DNA of 64,000 nt. It comes from JAWLBM01 sp041687675 (GTDB lineage: Bacteria; Pseudomonadota; Alphaproteobacteria; Rhizobiales; Pleomorphomonadaceae). The translations under genes were made by a program, and so were the position numbers. The stretch lies in contig JAWLBM010000004.1 of the NCBI GenBank assembly GCA_041687675.1, positions 62,001-126,000 on the forward strand, read 5' to 3'. Positions 1-8,210 of this stretch are shown piece by piece. The notes under the pieces were generated by a model. The model did no database searches and was not told the DNA's origin. It saw only the letters and a program-made list of their open reading frames with translations. Position 1 is the first letter of the stretch. Each line of letters begins with the position of its first letter.

Positions 1-873
1 CGCGCGCGCATCGTCGCACGGGACGGCGTGCCGCCGCCGAGCCGCTTCGGCGTGCCGATCACCCCGCACGAGGGGCTGGGCGAGGCCGACGTGGTCATCG
101 TCGCCGACCTCGCCTTTCCGCCCGACTGGGATCCGCGCGGGCAGTGGCCGGTGGAGACCGCGTGGCTGCGCGAGCGGTATGACGCCGGCGCGATGATCTG
201 CTCCGTGTGCACCGGAACGGTGATTCTCGCCGAGGCGGGGCTGCTCGACGGCCAGACCGCGACCACCCACTGGGCGATCGTGGACCTGATGAAGAGGCAC
301 TATCCCTCGGTCGTGCTTGCGCCCCAGCGGATCCTGACGCCCTCGGGCGAGGGCGGGAGGATCGTCACCAGCGGGGGCGCCTCCGCCTGGGCCGACCTCG
401 CGCTCCATCTCGTCGCGCGCTTCTCGAGCGGGACCGAGGCGGTGCGGGCGGCGAAGATCTACCTGCTCGGCGACCACAGCGAGGGGCAACTGCCGTTCGC
501 CGGCGCCCGGCGGCCACAGCGCCACAACGATGCGGTGATCGCGGAGGTCCAGACCTGGATCGCCGACAACTACCGGGCCGAAAATCCCGTGGCGCTGATG
601 GCGGCCCGCTCCGGGCTGCCGCAACGGACATTCACCCGCAGGTTTCGCGCCGCGACAGGGTATGCCCCCATCGACTACGTGCAGACGCTGAGGATCGAGG
701 AGGCCAAGCAACTGCTCGAGACGGCGACGTCGCCGGTGGATTCGGTCGCCTTCGACGTCGGCTACGAGGACCCGAACTCGTTCCGCCGGCTGTTCAAGCG
801 GATGGTCGGCGTGACGCCGGCCCGCTACCGCCAGCGCTTCGCCCGGATCGCGGGCCCGGCCGGCGATGGCTGA
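1..873 (+). CDS. GlxA-family AraC-type transcriptional regulator (5' end outside window)
   Basis: The reading frame is open from base 1, so the true start lies upstream. The N-terminal part is a DJ-1/PfpI-like class I amidotransferase-fold domain, with the Cys-containing elbow SVCTGTVILAEAGLL and the following TTHW. The C-terminal part is an AraC/XylS DNA-binding domain with two helix-turn-helices (ALMAARSGLPQRTFTRRF, then VAFDVGYEDPNSFRRLFKR) and the usual end GVTPARYRQRF. Proteins of this GlxA/FtrA/CdhR type act as cytoplasmic activators of catabolic genes; the ligand cannot be told here. The next intact gene is about 800 bases away on the other strand, so its target is probably upstream of the window. 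Family assignment is firm, function beyond that is not. Confidence 0.9.
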   Translation, partial: RARIVARDGVPPPSRFGVPITPHEGLGEADVVIVADLAFPPDWDPRGQWPVETAWLRERYDAGAMICSVCTGTVILAEAGLLDGQTATTHWAIVDLMKRHYPSVVLAPQRILTPSGEGGRIVTSGGASAWADLALHLVARFSSGTEAVRAAKIYLLGDHSEGQLPFAGARRPQRHNDAVIAEVQTWIADNYRAENPVALMAARSGLPQRTFTRRFRAATGYAPIDYVQTLRIEEAKQLLETATSPVDSVAFDVGYEDPNSFRRLFKRMVGVTPARYRQRFARIAGPAGDG

Positions 874-1008
874 TCCAGACCTCGACCATGGACGGTCATG
901 CGAGGATTCCTGTGCATGTTCGTCCGGGCGCTCCGGTCAGAATTGGTTGGCTTCGCAACCCCCACCCCACATCCCGGGCCTGGATGAACAACCTTCATGG
1001 CTTCGACA

Positions 1009-1270
1009 TCGCATTGCCGTTGCGATCGCGCCGCCGTCGACCGTGAGCACAGCCGCGTTGACCTTGTCCATCAGCGCGAGGTGGAGAAAGGCGTCGGCGA
1101 TATCCCGTGCGGTGACCTCGACGCCGATCAGATTGCCGGACATGTAATCCTTTGGGGTGATTCCGCGGGCGGCGGCACGCTGGACGATCATGTCCTCGTT
1201 GAGGAGGCCGGTGCGGATGCGCCCGGCATTGACGCCGCTCGTCCGGATCCCCTCGGCTCCGTGCTGACCT
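1009..1270 (-). pseudogene. Remnant of a short-chain dehydrogenase (C-terminal end)
   Basis: Minus-strand translation gives about 85 residues that read as the end of an SDR protein: GIRTSGVNAGRIRTGLL, then ARGITPKDYMSGNLIGVEVT, then FLHLALMDKVNAAVLTVDGG. The pattern resembles the SDR half of RhaD-like aldolase/dehydrogenase proteins. No N-terminal Rossmann motif (TGxxxGxG) or catalytic YxxxK can be found upstream, where the frame breaks down. This is therefore a 5'-deleted remnant. It is the only recognisable content between the AraC-type gene and the hydrolase gene. Confidence 0.6.
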
Positions 1271-1275
1271 TTCAG

Positions 1276-1670
1276 GATCTTCGGCCGATCGCCGTCGCCC
1301 GGCCCGGGATTGGTTGCTCCACAGCGACATCCCCGGTCCCATCGCCGAAGCTCGGATCATCAGGAGCTGGTAAAGTTTCCACCAACGCCATGCCCCGCAG
1401 TCGGCGCTCGGCTACCGGTGATTCCAGGCGTGTCTGAACCTCACCGGCGCGCCGCCGCTTAAGCCTCTTGCGGGCTCCGCGCCGGCTCTCATGGCAACCC
1501 ACCAGCCGGAGAATTCCAGTTCAGGGCGGCCCTGGTCCAGCGGTAGGTCAATCGACATGCCGGTGTCCGCCCGCCGCATTCGGCGCCAAAGTGGCGACGC
1601 TATCCCCGAAGGGGTCCTGCGGCCGCTCGCCGGACCGCCGCCTCGCGGGCACGGCCCGCGCTGTCCGCCG
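1276..1670. other. Intergenic stretch without recognisable gene
   Basis: About 400 bases with open frames on both strands, as expected for GC-rich DNA. None shows a recognisable protein, ribosome binding site or repeat. It is probably decayed sequence upstream of the SDR remnant. Confidence 0.5.
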
Positions 1671-2579
1671 TCATTGCCGGGCGTCGATGCCGGCGAGAAA
1701 GCCGGAGACCTCGGCCATGCAGGCCGCGCGCTCCTCGACATGGGGCATGTGGCTGGACTCCTCGAAGATCCTCCAGCGCACGTCCCGGATCCGCTCGGCA
1801 TAGGTGCCGACCACCCTTGGCGTCGCCTCGTCGTGCCGGCCGGAGATCACCAGCGTCGGCACATCGACGAGGTGCAGCCGGTCGACGATGGTCCAGTCCT
1901 TCAGGGTGCCGATGACGTGGAACTCGGTCGGGCCGTTCATGGTGTGGTAGACGGTCGGGTCCTCGTCCATCGCCGCGAAGGTGCGCGCCACCTCGGCCGG
2001 CCAGGGGGTCACCCGGCAGACGTGGCGGTCGTAAAAGGCCCGGGAAGCGGCGATGTACGCGGGATCGGCCAGCGTGCCCGCCGCCTCGTGGCGGCTCAGC
2101 GTCTCCTGGACATCGGGCGGCAGGTCGCGGCGGAGCCGGTTCGCCTCCGCCACCCAGACCCGCATGGACGACGGCGAGTTGGCGATCACCAGCCCCGCGA
2201 GCCCGGCCGGCCGCCGGACCGCGTGCTCCGAGGCCAGCATCCCGCCCCAGGACTGGCCGAGCAGGGCATAGCGGCCGGCGATGCCGAGATGGGCGAGCAG
2301 GTTGTCCAGTTCGGCGAGGAACAGGTCGACGGTCCAGAAGTCGGGCCCCCGATCCCTGAGGTGGGTCGATCGGCCGTTGCCGATCTGGTCGTAGTGGACC
2401 ACCGCCCGCCCGCCGGCGGCGAGGTCGCGGAAGGCGTCGACATAGTCGTGGGTGCAGCCCGGGCCGCCGTGGAGCACGACGAGCGGAGTCCGGGGCGAGG
2501 CAAGGTCGCCGGTGACCCGGTACCAGGTCTCGAACTCGCGGAAGGGCGCTATACCCTCGGTCACCTTCTCTGCGGTCAT
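1671..2579 (-). CDS. Proline iminopeptidase-like alpha/beta hydrolase
   Basis: This is a 302-residue alpha/beta hydrolase of the prolyl iminopeptidase family (peptidase family S33). These enzymes release N-terminal proline or other small residues from peptides or related amides. Visible are the family oxyanion motif HGGPGCTHDY near residue 37, the nucleophile elbow GQSWGG, the acid loop SGRHDEATP and the catalytic His in SSHMPHVEE. There is no signal peptide, so it should be cytoplasmic. It lies 89 bases downstream of the LuxR gene on the same strand, which fits co-transcription. Two related hydrolases start the divergent operon. The link between a LuxR solo and a pip gene is known from plant-associated bacteria; the substrate here is unknown. 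Confidence 0.88.
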   Translation of the reverse strand: MTAEKVTEGIAPFREFETWYRVTGDLASPRTPLVVLHGGPGCTHDYVDAFRDLAAGGRAVVHYDQIGNGRSTHLRDRGPDFWTVDLFLAELDNLLAHLGIAGRYALLGQSWGGMLASEHAVRRPAGLAGLVIANSPSSMRVWVAEANRLRRDLPPDVQETLSRHEAAGTLADPAYIAASRAFYDRHVCRVTPWPAEVARTFAAMDEDPTVYHTMNGPTEFHVIGTLKDWTIVDRLHLVDVPTLVISGRHDEATPRVVGTYAERIRDVRWRIFEESSHMPHVEERAACMAEVSGFLAGIDARQ

Positions 2580-2668
2580 GGCTGAGCCCCCTCGGTTGCC
2601 GCCGTCGCCATGCTACCGGGGCGAGCCGGCGGCCTCCCAGCTATATGAACTGATAGGGTCCGCCCCGC

Positions 2669-3427
2669 TCAGCCGATCAGCCGATAGTGGGTCGCCCGGA
2701 CCACCGCCTGGACGCGGTTGCGGGCGCCCAGTTTGCGGGCGGCGGCGTTGAGGTGCATCACCACCGTCGGGACGGAGCGGCCGATGCGCTGGGAGATCTC
2801 CTTCGCCGAGAGCCCCTCGGCGCTGAAGCACAGGCACTCGCGCTCGCGCGGGGTCAGACGCACCTTGGCGCAGACGCGCGCGGTCTCGTCGAAGGTCGGC
2901 ACCGCCGCCTCGTGGAAGACGTGGGCGAGCAGCGTGAAGTCCGGCAGGATCGCCTCCGCGTCGCGTAGGCCGCCGGCCGCGTCGGGCCGGACGCCGGTCA
3001 CCGTCGCGAAGTCGCCGCCCGGCATGTGCACCGGCACGGTGACGCCCGCGAGGATGCCGCCCTCCCGCAGGAAGTCCACGACGGGTTCGTGATCCTCGCC
3101 GAGGACGCCCGCGAGCGGGGTCTCGACCCGGCGGTCGTAGCTCCAGACGAACGGCACCGTCGAGCGGACGGCGATCTGCTGCACCGGGTCGATCTGGTAG
3201 TAGCCGCGGTCGCACCAGTATTCCGCCATGCCCGCGGGCACGTTGCGCATGCGCACCAGCGAGGGGGTGATGATCCGGCCGTCGAGGTCCAGCGCCACGG
3301 GCGTGTAGTCGTAGATCAGCGCGACGAAGCCGAGGTCGCGCATCGACTCGAAGGCGCGGTCGACGCGCTCGTCGGTGGTCGCCCCGCCCTCGATGCGGGA
3401 CCTGATCTCGGAGAGGCCTTGCAGCAT
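2669..3427 (-). CDS. LuxR-family solo regulator, plant-responsive (OryR/PipR) type
   Basis: This is a 252-residue protein starting at the ATG before LQGLSEIRS; an in-frame start 32 codons upstream adds an atypical basic stretch. Residues 1-165 form an autoinducer-binding domain and residues 180-250 a LuxR/GerE helix-turn-helix (LTPRERECLCFSAEGLSAKE). In TraR numbering D70, P71, W85 and G113 are kept (IDPVQQ, PFVWSYD, GILAGVT). The AHL-contacting W57 and Y61 are replaced by Met and Trp (residues 67 and 71 here). That W57M/Y61W pair marks the subfamily that answers to plant compounds rather than AHLs (OryR, XccR, PsoR, PipR). No luxI-type synthase is in the window. It lies between peptidase genes and diverges from a peptide ABC operon, its likely target. 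Confidence 0.92.
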   Translation of the reverse strand: MLQGLSEIRSRIEGGATTDERVDRAFESMRDLGFVALIYDYTPVALDLDGRIITPSLVRMRNVPAGMAEYWCDRGYYQIDPVQQIAVRSTVPFVWSYDRRVETPLAGVLGEDHEPVVDFLREGGILAGVTVPVHMPGGDFATVTGVRPDAAGGLRDAEAILPDFTLLAHVFHEAAVPTFDETARVCAKVRLTPRERECLCFSAEGLSAKEISQRIGRSVPTVVMHLNAAARKLGARNRVQAVVRATHYRLIG

Positions 3428-3548
3428 GGTTCGCGTCGCGGGCAGTTGGGTTCCCCATCGTCCCCGCCCGGGGGGCCTGGCCGAGGAGACGCGAAGCCTA
3501 TCATTTCTAATAGCTTTCGCCATACCCCTCGTTGGCTAGGATTTCACC

Positions 3549-3567
3549 CTGCCTCGCAACAAGGCAG
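3549..3567. promoter_or_regulatory. Candidate LuxR-box-like dyad
   Basis: CTGCCT and AGGCAG form a 6-bp inverted repeat around a 7-base spacer. It sits 26 bases upstream of the first hydrolase start, in the 166-base region shared with the divergent LuxR gene. Size and place fit a lux-type box. A second, wider inverted pair (CCCCTCG at 3525-3531, CGAGGGG at 3570-3576) encloses it. No match to a proven site is claimed. Confidence 0.35.
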
Positions 3568-3593
3568 CGCGAGGGGTTGGAGGGACGAGGCCT

Positions 3594-4484
3594 ATGTGGC
3601 GCGAGATCGAGCCGGATCACATTCATGAGGTGTCGGTGGACGGCCACACGGTCGTCGCCTACGAATTCGGCTCCGGCGACGACGTGGTCTTCTGTCTCAA
3701 CGGCGGCCCGGGGCTTCCCTGCGACTACCTGCGCGAGGCACATTCCTGCCTCGTCGACAAGGGCTTCCGGGTGGTGGCCTTCGACCAGCTCGGCACCGGG
3801 CGGTCCTCCCGCCCCGAGGATCCCGCCCTGTGGACGATCGACCGCTACGTCGAGGAGACGGAGACGGTCCGGCGCGCCCTCGGCCTCGGCCGGGTGCACC
3901 TGCTCGGCCACTCCTGGGGCGGCTGGCTCGCCATCGACTACGCGCTTGCATACCCGGATGCGCTGAAGACCCTGATCCTCGAGGACACGGTGGCGGACAT
4001 GCCGCACCTGATCTCCGAGCTTGAGCGCCTGCGCGCCGCCCTCGGCCCCGAGACGGTGGCGATGATGCAGCGCCACGAGGCGGAGGGGACGCTCGGCCAT
4101 CCCGAGTACCAGGCGGCGATCACGATCCTCAACTACCGCCACGTCTGCCGGCTCGACGAGTGGCCGGCGCCGGTGCAGCGGTCGCTTTCTGACTGGAACA
4201 TGGGTCCCTACGGCACGATGCAGGGACCGAACGAGTTCCTCTACGTCGGCAACCTCAAGGACTGGAACCGGGTCCCGGACCTCCACCGGATCACCGTCCC
4301 GACCCTGATCACCTGCGGCCAGCACGACGAGCTGACGCCCGCCTGCGCGCTCCGGATGAAGCTCCACCTGCCGGATGCGGAGATCCGGGTGTTCCCGAAC
4401 TCCAGCCACATGCCCTTCTACGAGGAGCCGGGCGCCTACTACCCCGCCCTGCTCGACTTCCTCGAACGCCACCGGAGCGGCTGA
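3594..4484 (+). CDS. Proline iminopeptidase-like alpha/beta hydrolase (second copy)
   Basis: This 296-residue S33-type hydrolase is the first gene of the plus-strand operon. The nucleophile is Ser107 (GHSWGG), the acid Asp245 (CGQHDELTPA) and the base His272 (SSHMPFYEEP). The oxyanion-hole motif reads NGGPG (residues 36-40) instead of the usual HGGPG, a change shared with the next gene. It has no signal peptide, so peptides or amides would be cleaved after import by the downstream ABC transporter. Its stop overlaps the next start by one base (TGATG). Likely regulation is by the divergent LuxR solo. Exact substrate is unknown. Confidence 0.88.
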   Translation: MWREIEPDHIHEVSVDGHTVVAYEFGSGDDVVFCLNGGPGLPCDYLREAHSCLVDKGFRVVAFDQLGTGRSSRPEDPALWTIDRYVEETETVRRALGLGRVHLLGHSWGGWLAIDYALAYPDALKTLILEDTVADMPHLISELERLRAALGPETVAMMQRHEAEGTLGHPEYQAAITILNYRHVCRLDEWPAPVQRSLSDWNMGPYGTMQGPNEFLYVGNLKDWNRVPDLHRITVPTLITCGQHDELTPACALRMKLHLPDAEIRVFPNSSHMPFYEEPGAYYPALLDFLERHRSG

Positions 4485-5425
4485 TGACCGACCGGATGGC
4501 GGACACCGGGCTCCTCGAGAACGGCTTCGTGGTCTGGGAGGAACGCACCCCGGACCGGCGTGTCGAGGTCGATTGCGGCGGGCACCGGGTGGTCGCCTAC
4601 GAGTACGGCGAGGGTGACGAGGTCCTCTTCCTGCTCAACGGCGGCCCGGGCCTTCCCTGCGACTACCTGCGCGAGCCGCACCTGCCGCTGGTGCGGGAGG
4701 GGTTCCGGGTGGTCGTCCACGACCAGCTCGGCACCGGCGCCTCCGATCATCCGGACGAGCCCGCGCTGTGGACGCTGGAGCGCTACGTCGAGGAGGTCGA
4801 GACGGTGCTGGACGCGCTCGGCCTCGAGCGGGTGCATTTCCTCGGCCACTCCTGGGGCGGGTGGTGCGGCATCGACTACGCGCTGAAATATCCGCGGCGC
4901 ATCCGCTCCATGATCCTCGCCAACACCGCGGCCGACATCCCGCACCTCCTCTCGGAGATCGAGCGGCACCGCAACGCCCTCGGCTCCGAGACGGTGGCGA
5001 TGATGCAGCGCTTCGAGGCCGAGGGGCGCTACGACCACCCCGCCTATGCCGCCGCGGTGAGGCTCCTCGACTGCCGGCACATCCGCCGGACGCGGGCGCG
5101 GCCGCGCCCGGTCACCCGCTCGAAGGAGGTCTTCAACTATCCGATATTCCTCGCGATCCAGGGCCCGAACGAGTATCATTATACCGGCTCGATCCGGAGC
5201 TTCCGACGATTGGCCGAGATGTCCGCATTCGACTGGCCGACCCTCATCGTCAACGGCGCGCACGACGCCCTGACGCCTGCCTGCGGCATGCGCATGCACA
5301 TGGCCGTCCCCGGGTCGGAAATCCGGGTCTTCGCGGCCAGTTCCCACTCGCCCTTCTACGAGGAGCCGGAGGCCTGGCGGGCCACCATCCTCGACTTCCT
5401 GAACCGGCAGCGCGGCGGAGGGTGA
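4484..5425 (+). CDS. Proline iminopeptidase-like alpha/beta hydrolase (third copy)
   Basis: This 313-residue paralogue of the preceding gene is translationally coupled to it by a one-base overlap. It shares NGGPGLPCDYLREPH, the elbow GHSWGGWCG, the acid loop NGAHDALTPACG and the His segment SSHSPFYEEP. It differs by an N-terminal extension of about 16 residues and an Arg-rich insert (RRTRARPRPVTRS) in the cap region, which suggests a different substrate. It is cytoplasmic by lack of a signal peptide. The ABC permease gene starts three bases after its stop, so peptidases and importer are one unit. Confidence 0.88.
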   Translation: MTDRMADTGLLENGFVVWEERTPDRRVEVDCGGHRVVAYEYGEGDEVLFLLNGGPGLPCDYLREPHLPLVREGFRVVVHDQLGTGASDHPDEPALWTLERYVEEVETVLDALGLERVHFLGHSWGGWCGIDYALKYPRRIRSMILANTAADIPHLLSEIERHRNALGSETVAMMQRFEAEGRYDHPAYAAAVRLLDCRHIRRTRARPRPVTRSKEVFNYPIFLAIQGPNEYHYTGSIRSFRRLAEMSAFDWPTLIVNGAHDALTPACGMRMHMAVPGSEIRVFAASSHSPFYEEPEAWRATILDFLNRQRGGG

Positions 5426-5428
5426 GCC

Positions 5429-6367
5429 ATGCACCGCTACCGCTTCGTCCTCTTCCGGCCGCTGCAACTGATCCCGGTGCTGATCGGGATCAGCATCATC
5501 ACCTTCGTTCTGGTGCGGCTCATTCCCGGCGACCCGGCGCGCATCCTGCTCGGCACCCGCGCGACGCCGACGGCGCTCGCCAACATCCGCGCCCAGTACG
5601 GCCTCGACGAGCCGCTGTGGCTCCAGTACTTCTACTTCCTCAAGAACGTCGCCGCCGGCGAGATGGGCCGGTCGATCGTCTTCAAGATCGACGTGCTGAG
5701 GCTGGTCGCCACCCGCATCGAGCCGACGCTCGTGCTGGTCGCCGGGAGCGTGCTCCTCTCGCTTCTTATCGCCGTGCCGCTGGCGAGTCTCGCCGCCCGC
5801 AACCGCGGCCGGGCGATCGACCACGGCGTCCGCCTCGTCTCCACCGCCGGGCTCGGGCTCCCGGCCTTCTGGCTCGGCATCATGCTGATCATCCTGTTCA
5901 GCGTGAAGCTCGACCTCTTCCCCGTCTCCGGCTACGGGCGGACGCCGGCCGAGAAGCTGCACCACATGTTGCTTCCCTGCCTGACGGTCGCGCTGTCGCT
6001 TTCCGCGGTGCTGACGCGAAGCCTGCGGGCGAGCATGCTGGTCGAGCTCGAGTCCGACCAGGCGACGGCCGCGCGGGCGAGGGGGCTCTCGGAAAGCGCT
6101 GTCTTCTGGCGGCACGTGCTGCCCAATTCGCTGGTGCCGACGGTGAACCTCTTGGCGGTCAACATCGGCTGGCTGATCGGCGGCACGGTCGTGGTGGAGA
6201 GCGTCTTCGCCATTCCGGGGATGGGCCAGCTTCTCGTCCGGGGCATCTTTTCGCGCGACTACATGGTGGTCCAGGGAGTCGCGATGGTGTTCGCCGTCGC
6301 CACGGTGCTGGTGAACTTCGCCGCCGACATCGTCACGGTCGCCATCGATCCGCGGGTGAAGCTGTGA
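5429..6367 (+). CDS. Oligopeptide/dipeptide ABC transporter permease (DppB-like)
   Basis: This 312-residue inner-membrane permease begins with the typical DppB/OppB start LIPVLIGISIITFVLVRLIPGDPARILLG. About six membrane segments follow, with the EAA loop in ATAARARGLSESAVFWRHVLPNS. It pairs with the DppC-like protein encoded next to form the channel of a peptide/nickel-type (PepT family) importer. The next gene starts inside its stop codon region (GTGA overlap). Substrate class follows from the family and from the adjacent peptidases; actual cargo may be a peptide-like or amide compound. Confidence 0.9.
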   Translation: MHRYRFVLFRPLQLIPVLIGISIITFVLVRLIPGDPARILLGTRATPTALANIRAQYGLDEPLWLQYFYFLKNVAAGEMGRSIVFKIDVLRLVATRIEPTLVLVAGSVLLSLLIAVPLASLAARNRGRAIDHGVRLVSTAGLGLPAFWLGIMLIILFSVKLDLFPVSGYGRTPAEKLHHMLLPCLTVALSLSAVLTRSLRASMLVELESDQATAARARGLSESAVFWRHVLPNSLVPTVNLLAVNIGWLIGGTVVVESVFAIPGMGQLLVRGIFSRDYMVVQGVAMVFAVATVLVNFAADIVTVAIDPRVKL

Positions 6368-7212
6368 GCGCCGTCGAAGCCATCCGGCGGCCGCCCTGGC
6401 GGCGCGTTCTCGCCGGGCGATCGACGCTCGCCATGGGCGTCGCCGTCGTCGGGGGCTTCGTGCTGGTCGCCCTCCTGGCGCCCTGGATCGCTCCCTACGA
6501 CCCGATCTACCAGGATGCCGAGGTCCGCCTCGCCGCGCCGTCGCTCGCCCATCCGTTCGGGACCGACAATTTCGGGCGCGACATCCTCAGCCGGGTGATC
6601 TGGGGCACCCGCGTCGATCTCCAGATCGCCGTCCTCGGCGTCATCTTCCCCTTCCTGATCGGCACCGTGATCGGCACCGTCGCCGGCTACTTCGGCCGGT
6701 TCGTCGATGTCGCCTTCATGCGCCTCGTGGACGTGATCCTCGCCTTCCCCTTCCTGGTGCTGATGCTGTCCATCATCGCCATCCTGGGCCCCGGCCTCAC
6801 CAGCTTCTACATCGCCATGGCGCTGGTCGGCTGGGTCTCCTACGCCCGGCTGATCCGGGCGCAGATCCTCGTCCTCAAGACAGCCGACTTCGCGGTCGCC
6901 GCCCGAAGCCTCGGCTACGGCCACGGCCGGGTGATGTTCCGCCACCTTTTGCCCAACGCGCTGTTTGGATCGATCGTCTTCTCCATGTCCGACGCCGTGC
7001 TGGTGCTGCTCAACGGCGCCGCCATCAGCTACCTCGGCCTCGGCGTGCAGCCGCCCACGGCGGAATGGGGGATCATGGTCGCCGAGGGCCAGGGCTTCAT
7101 CACCACGGCCTGGTGGATCACCACCTTCCCGGGCCTCGCGATCGTCGCCCTCGCGCTCGGGTTCAGCCTCCTGGCCGACGGGCTCGGCGAATGGCTGGGG
7201 GTCAGGTCGTGA
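6364..7212 (+). CDS. Oligopeptide/dipeptide ABC transporter permease (DppC-like)
   Basis: This 282-residue permease starts at a GTG that overlaps the previous stop by four bases; longer in-frame extension upstream lies inside the other gene and is not used. It carries the OppC-type N-terminal region (PYDPIYQDAEVRLAAPS, PFGTDNFGRDILSRVIWGTR) and an EAA loop AARSLGYGHGRVMFRHLLPN. Five to six membrane spans are visible. It forms the heteromeric channel with the DppB-like permease. Confidence 0.9.
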   Translation: MSAVEAIRRPPWRRVLAGRSTLAMGVAVVGGFVLVALLAPWIAPYDPIYQDAEVRLAAPSLAHPFGTDNFGRDILSRVIWGTRVDLQIAVLGVIFPFLIGTVIGTVAGYFGRFVDVAFMRLVDVILAFPFLVLMLSIIAILGPGLTSFYIAMALVGWVSYARLIRAQILVLKTADFAVAARSLGYGHGRVMFRHLLPNALFGSIVFSMSDAVLVLLNGAAISYLGLGVQPPTAEWGIMVAEGQGFITTAWWITTFPGLAIVALALGFSLLADGLGEWLGVRS

Positions 7213-8210
7213 GCCGGTCGGAGCAGCCCCCGATCCTGTCCGTCTCGGACCTCACCGTCCGGGTCGCCACCGACGACGGCGAGCGCACCATCGTCGACGG
7301 CATCTCCTTCGATGTCGGTCGCGGCGAAATCCTCGGCCTCGTCGGCGAGAGCGGATCGGGCAAGACCGTCGCCTGTCGCGCCGTCATCGACCTCCTGCCC
7401 TCGCCGTCCATGCGCCGGGCCTGCGGCACCATCCTGATGCACGGCCGCGACATCTCCCGCCTGGACGCGCGCGCCATGCAGGCGGTGCGCGGCGGCGAGA
7501 TCGGCATGATCTTCCAGAACCCCTCCAGCCACCTCGACCCGCTGATGCGGATCGGCGACCAGATCGCCGAGAGCGTGCGGCTGCACGAGGGCGCCGGCCG
7601 GCGCGAGGCCCGCGCCAAGGCCGTGGAGGCGCTGCGCCAGGTCGGCATCCCGGACCCGGCGGGCCGGGTGGACAGCTACCCGCACGAGTTCTCCGGCGGG
7701 ATGCGCCAGCGGGCGATGATCGCCGTCGCCCTCGCCTGCAATCCCGACCTGCTGATCGCCGACGAGCCGACGACCGCCCTCGACGTGACCGTGCAGGCCC
7801 AGATCCTGCGGCTCCTGATGGAGATCCGGGACCGGCACGGGCTGTCGATCATCCTGATCACGCACGACCTCGGAGTGGTGGCGCAGACCTGCGACAGCAT
7901 CGCGGTTCTCTATGGCGGCCGGATCTGCGAGCGGGGTCCGAAGCGGGACGTGCTGCGCGCCGCCCGGCATCGCTACACCGAGGGCCTGATCCGCTGCCAG
8001 CCGTCCAGCCTCGGCGGCCGCGGCCCGCTCGACACCATCCCGGGCCAGCCGCCGACCCTGGGCGCGATGCCGGGCGGCTGCCGCTTCCACCCCCGCTGCA
8101 CCCGGGCCCTCGACGTCTGCCGGACCGAGCAGCCGCCGCTCGGCCGCTTCGGTCCCGGCCACGTCGCCGCCTGCCACAACCCCGCCCTTGCCGAGGAGGT
8201 GGACGCGTGA
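7209..8210 (+). CDS. Peptide ABC transporter ATP-binding protein (DppD-like)
   Basis: This 333-residue ATPase starts at a GTG overlapping the preceding stop. Walker A is GESGSGKTV, the signature is FSGGMRQRAMIA, Walker B is LLIADEPTTALD and the switch His is in ILITHDLG. The C-terminal oligo_HPY region (GCRFHPRCTRALDVC) marks the peptide/nickel family; its Cys residues are typical. It pairs with the next gene product to energise the importer on the cytoplasmic side. Confidence 0.92.
   Translation: MSRSEQPPILSVSDLTVRVATDDGERTIVDGISFDVGRGEILGLVGESGSGKTVACRAVIDLLPSPSMRRACGTILMHGRDISRLDARAMQAVRGGEIGMIFQNPSSHLDPLMRIGDQIAESVRLHEGAGRREARAKAVEALRQVGIPDPAGRVDSYPHEFSGGMRQRAMIAVALACNPDLLIADEPTTALDVTVQAQILRLLMEIRDRHGLSIILITHDLGVVAQTCDSIAVLYGGRICERGPKRDVLRAARHRYTEGLIRCQPSSLGGRGPLDTIPGQPPTLGAMPGGCRFHPRCTRALDVCRTEQPPLGRFGPGHVAACHNPALAEEVDA

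Noticed and set aside
2669..3523. Longer start of the LuxR protein at 3523
   Set aside because: The extra 32 residues are Arg/Pro-rich, unlike LuxR N-termini, and extend into the divergent promoter; the ATG at 3427 gives the normal length.
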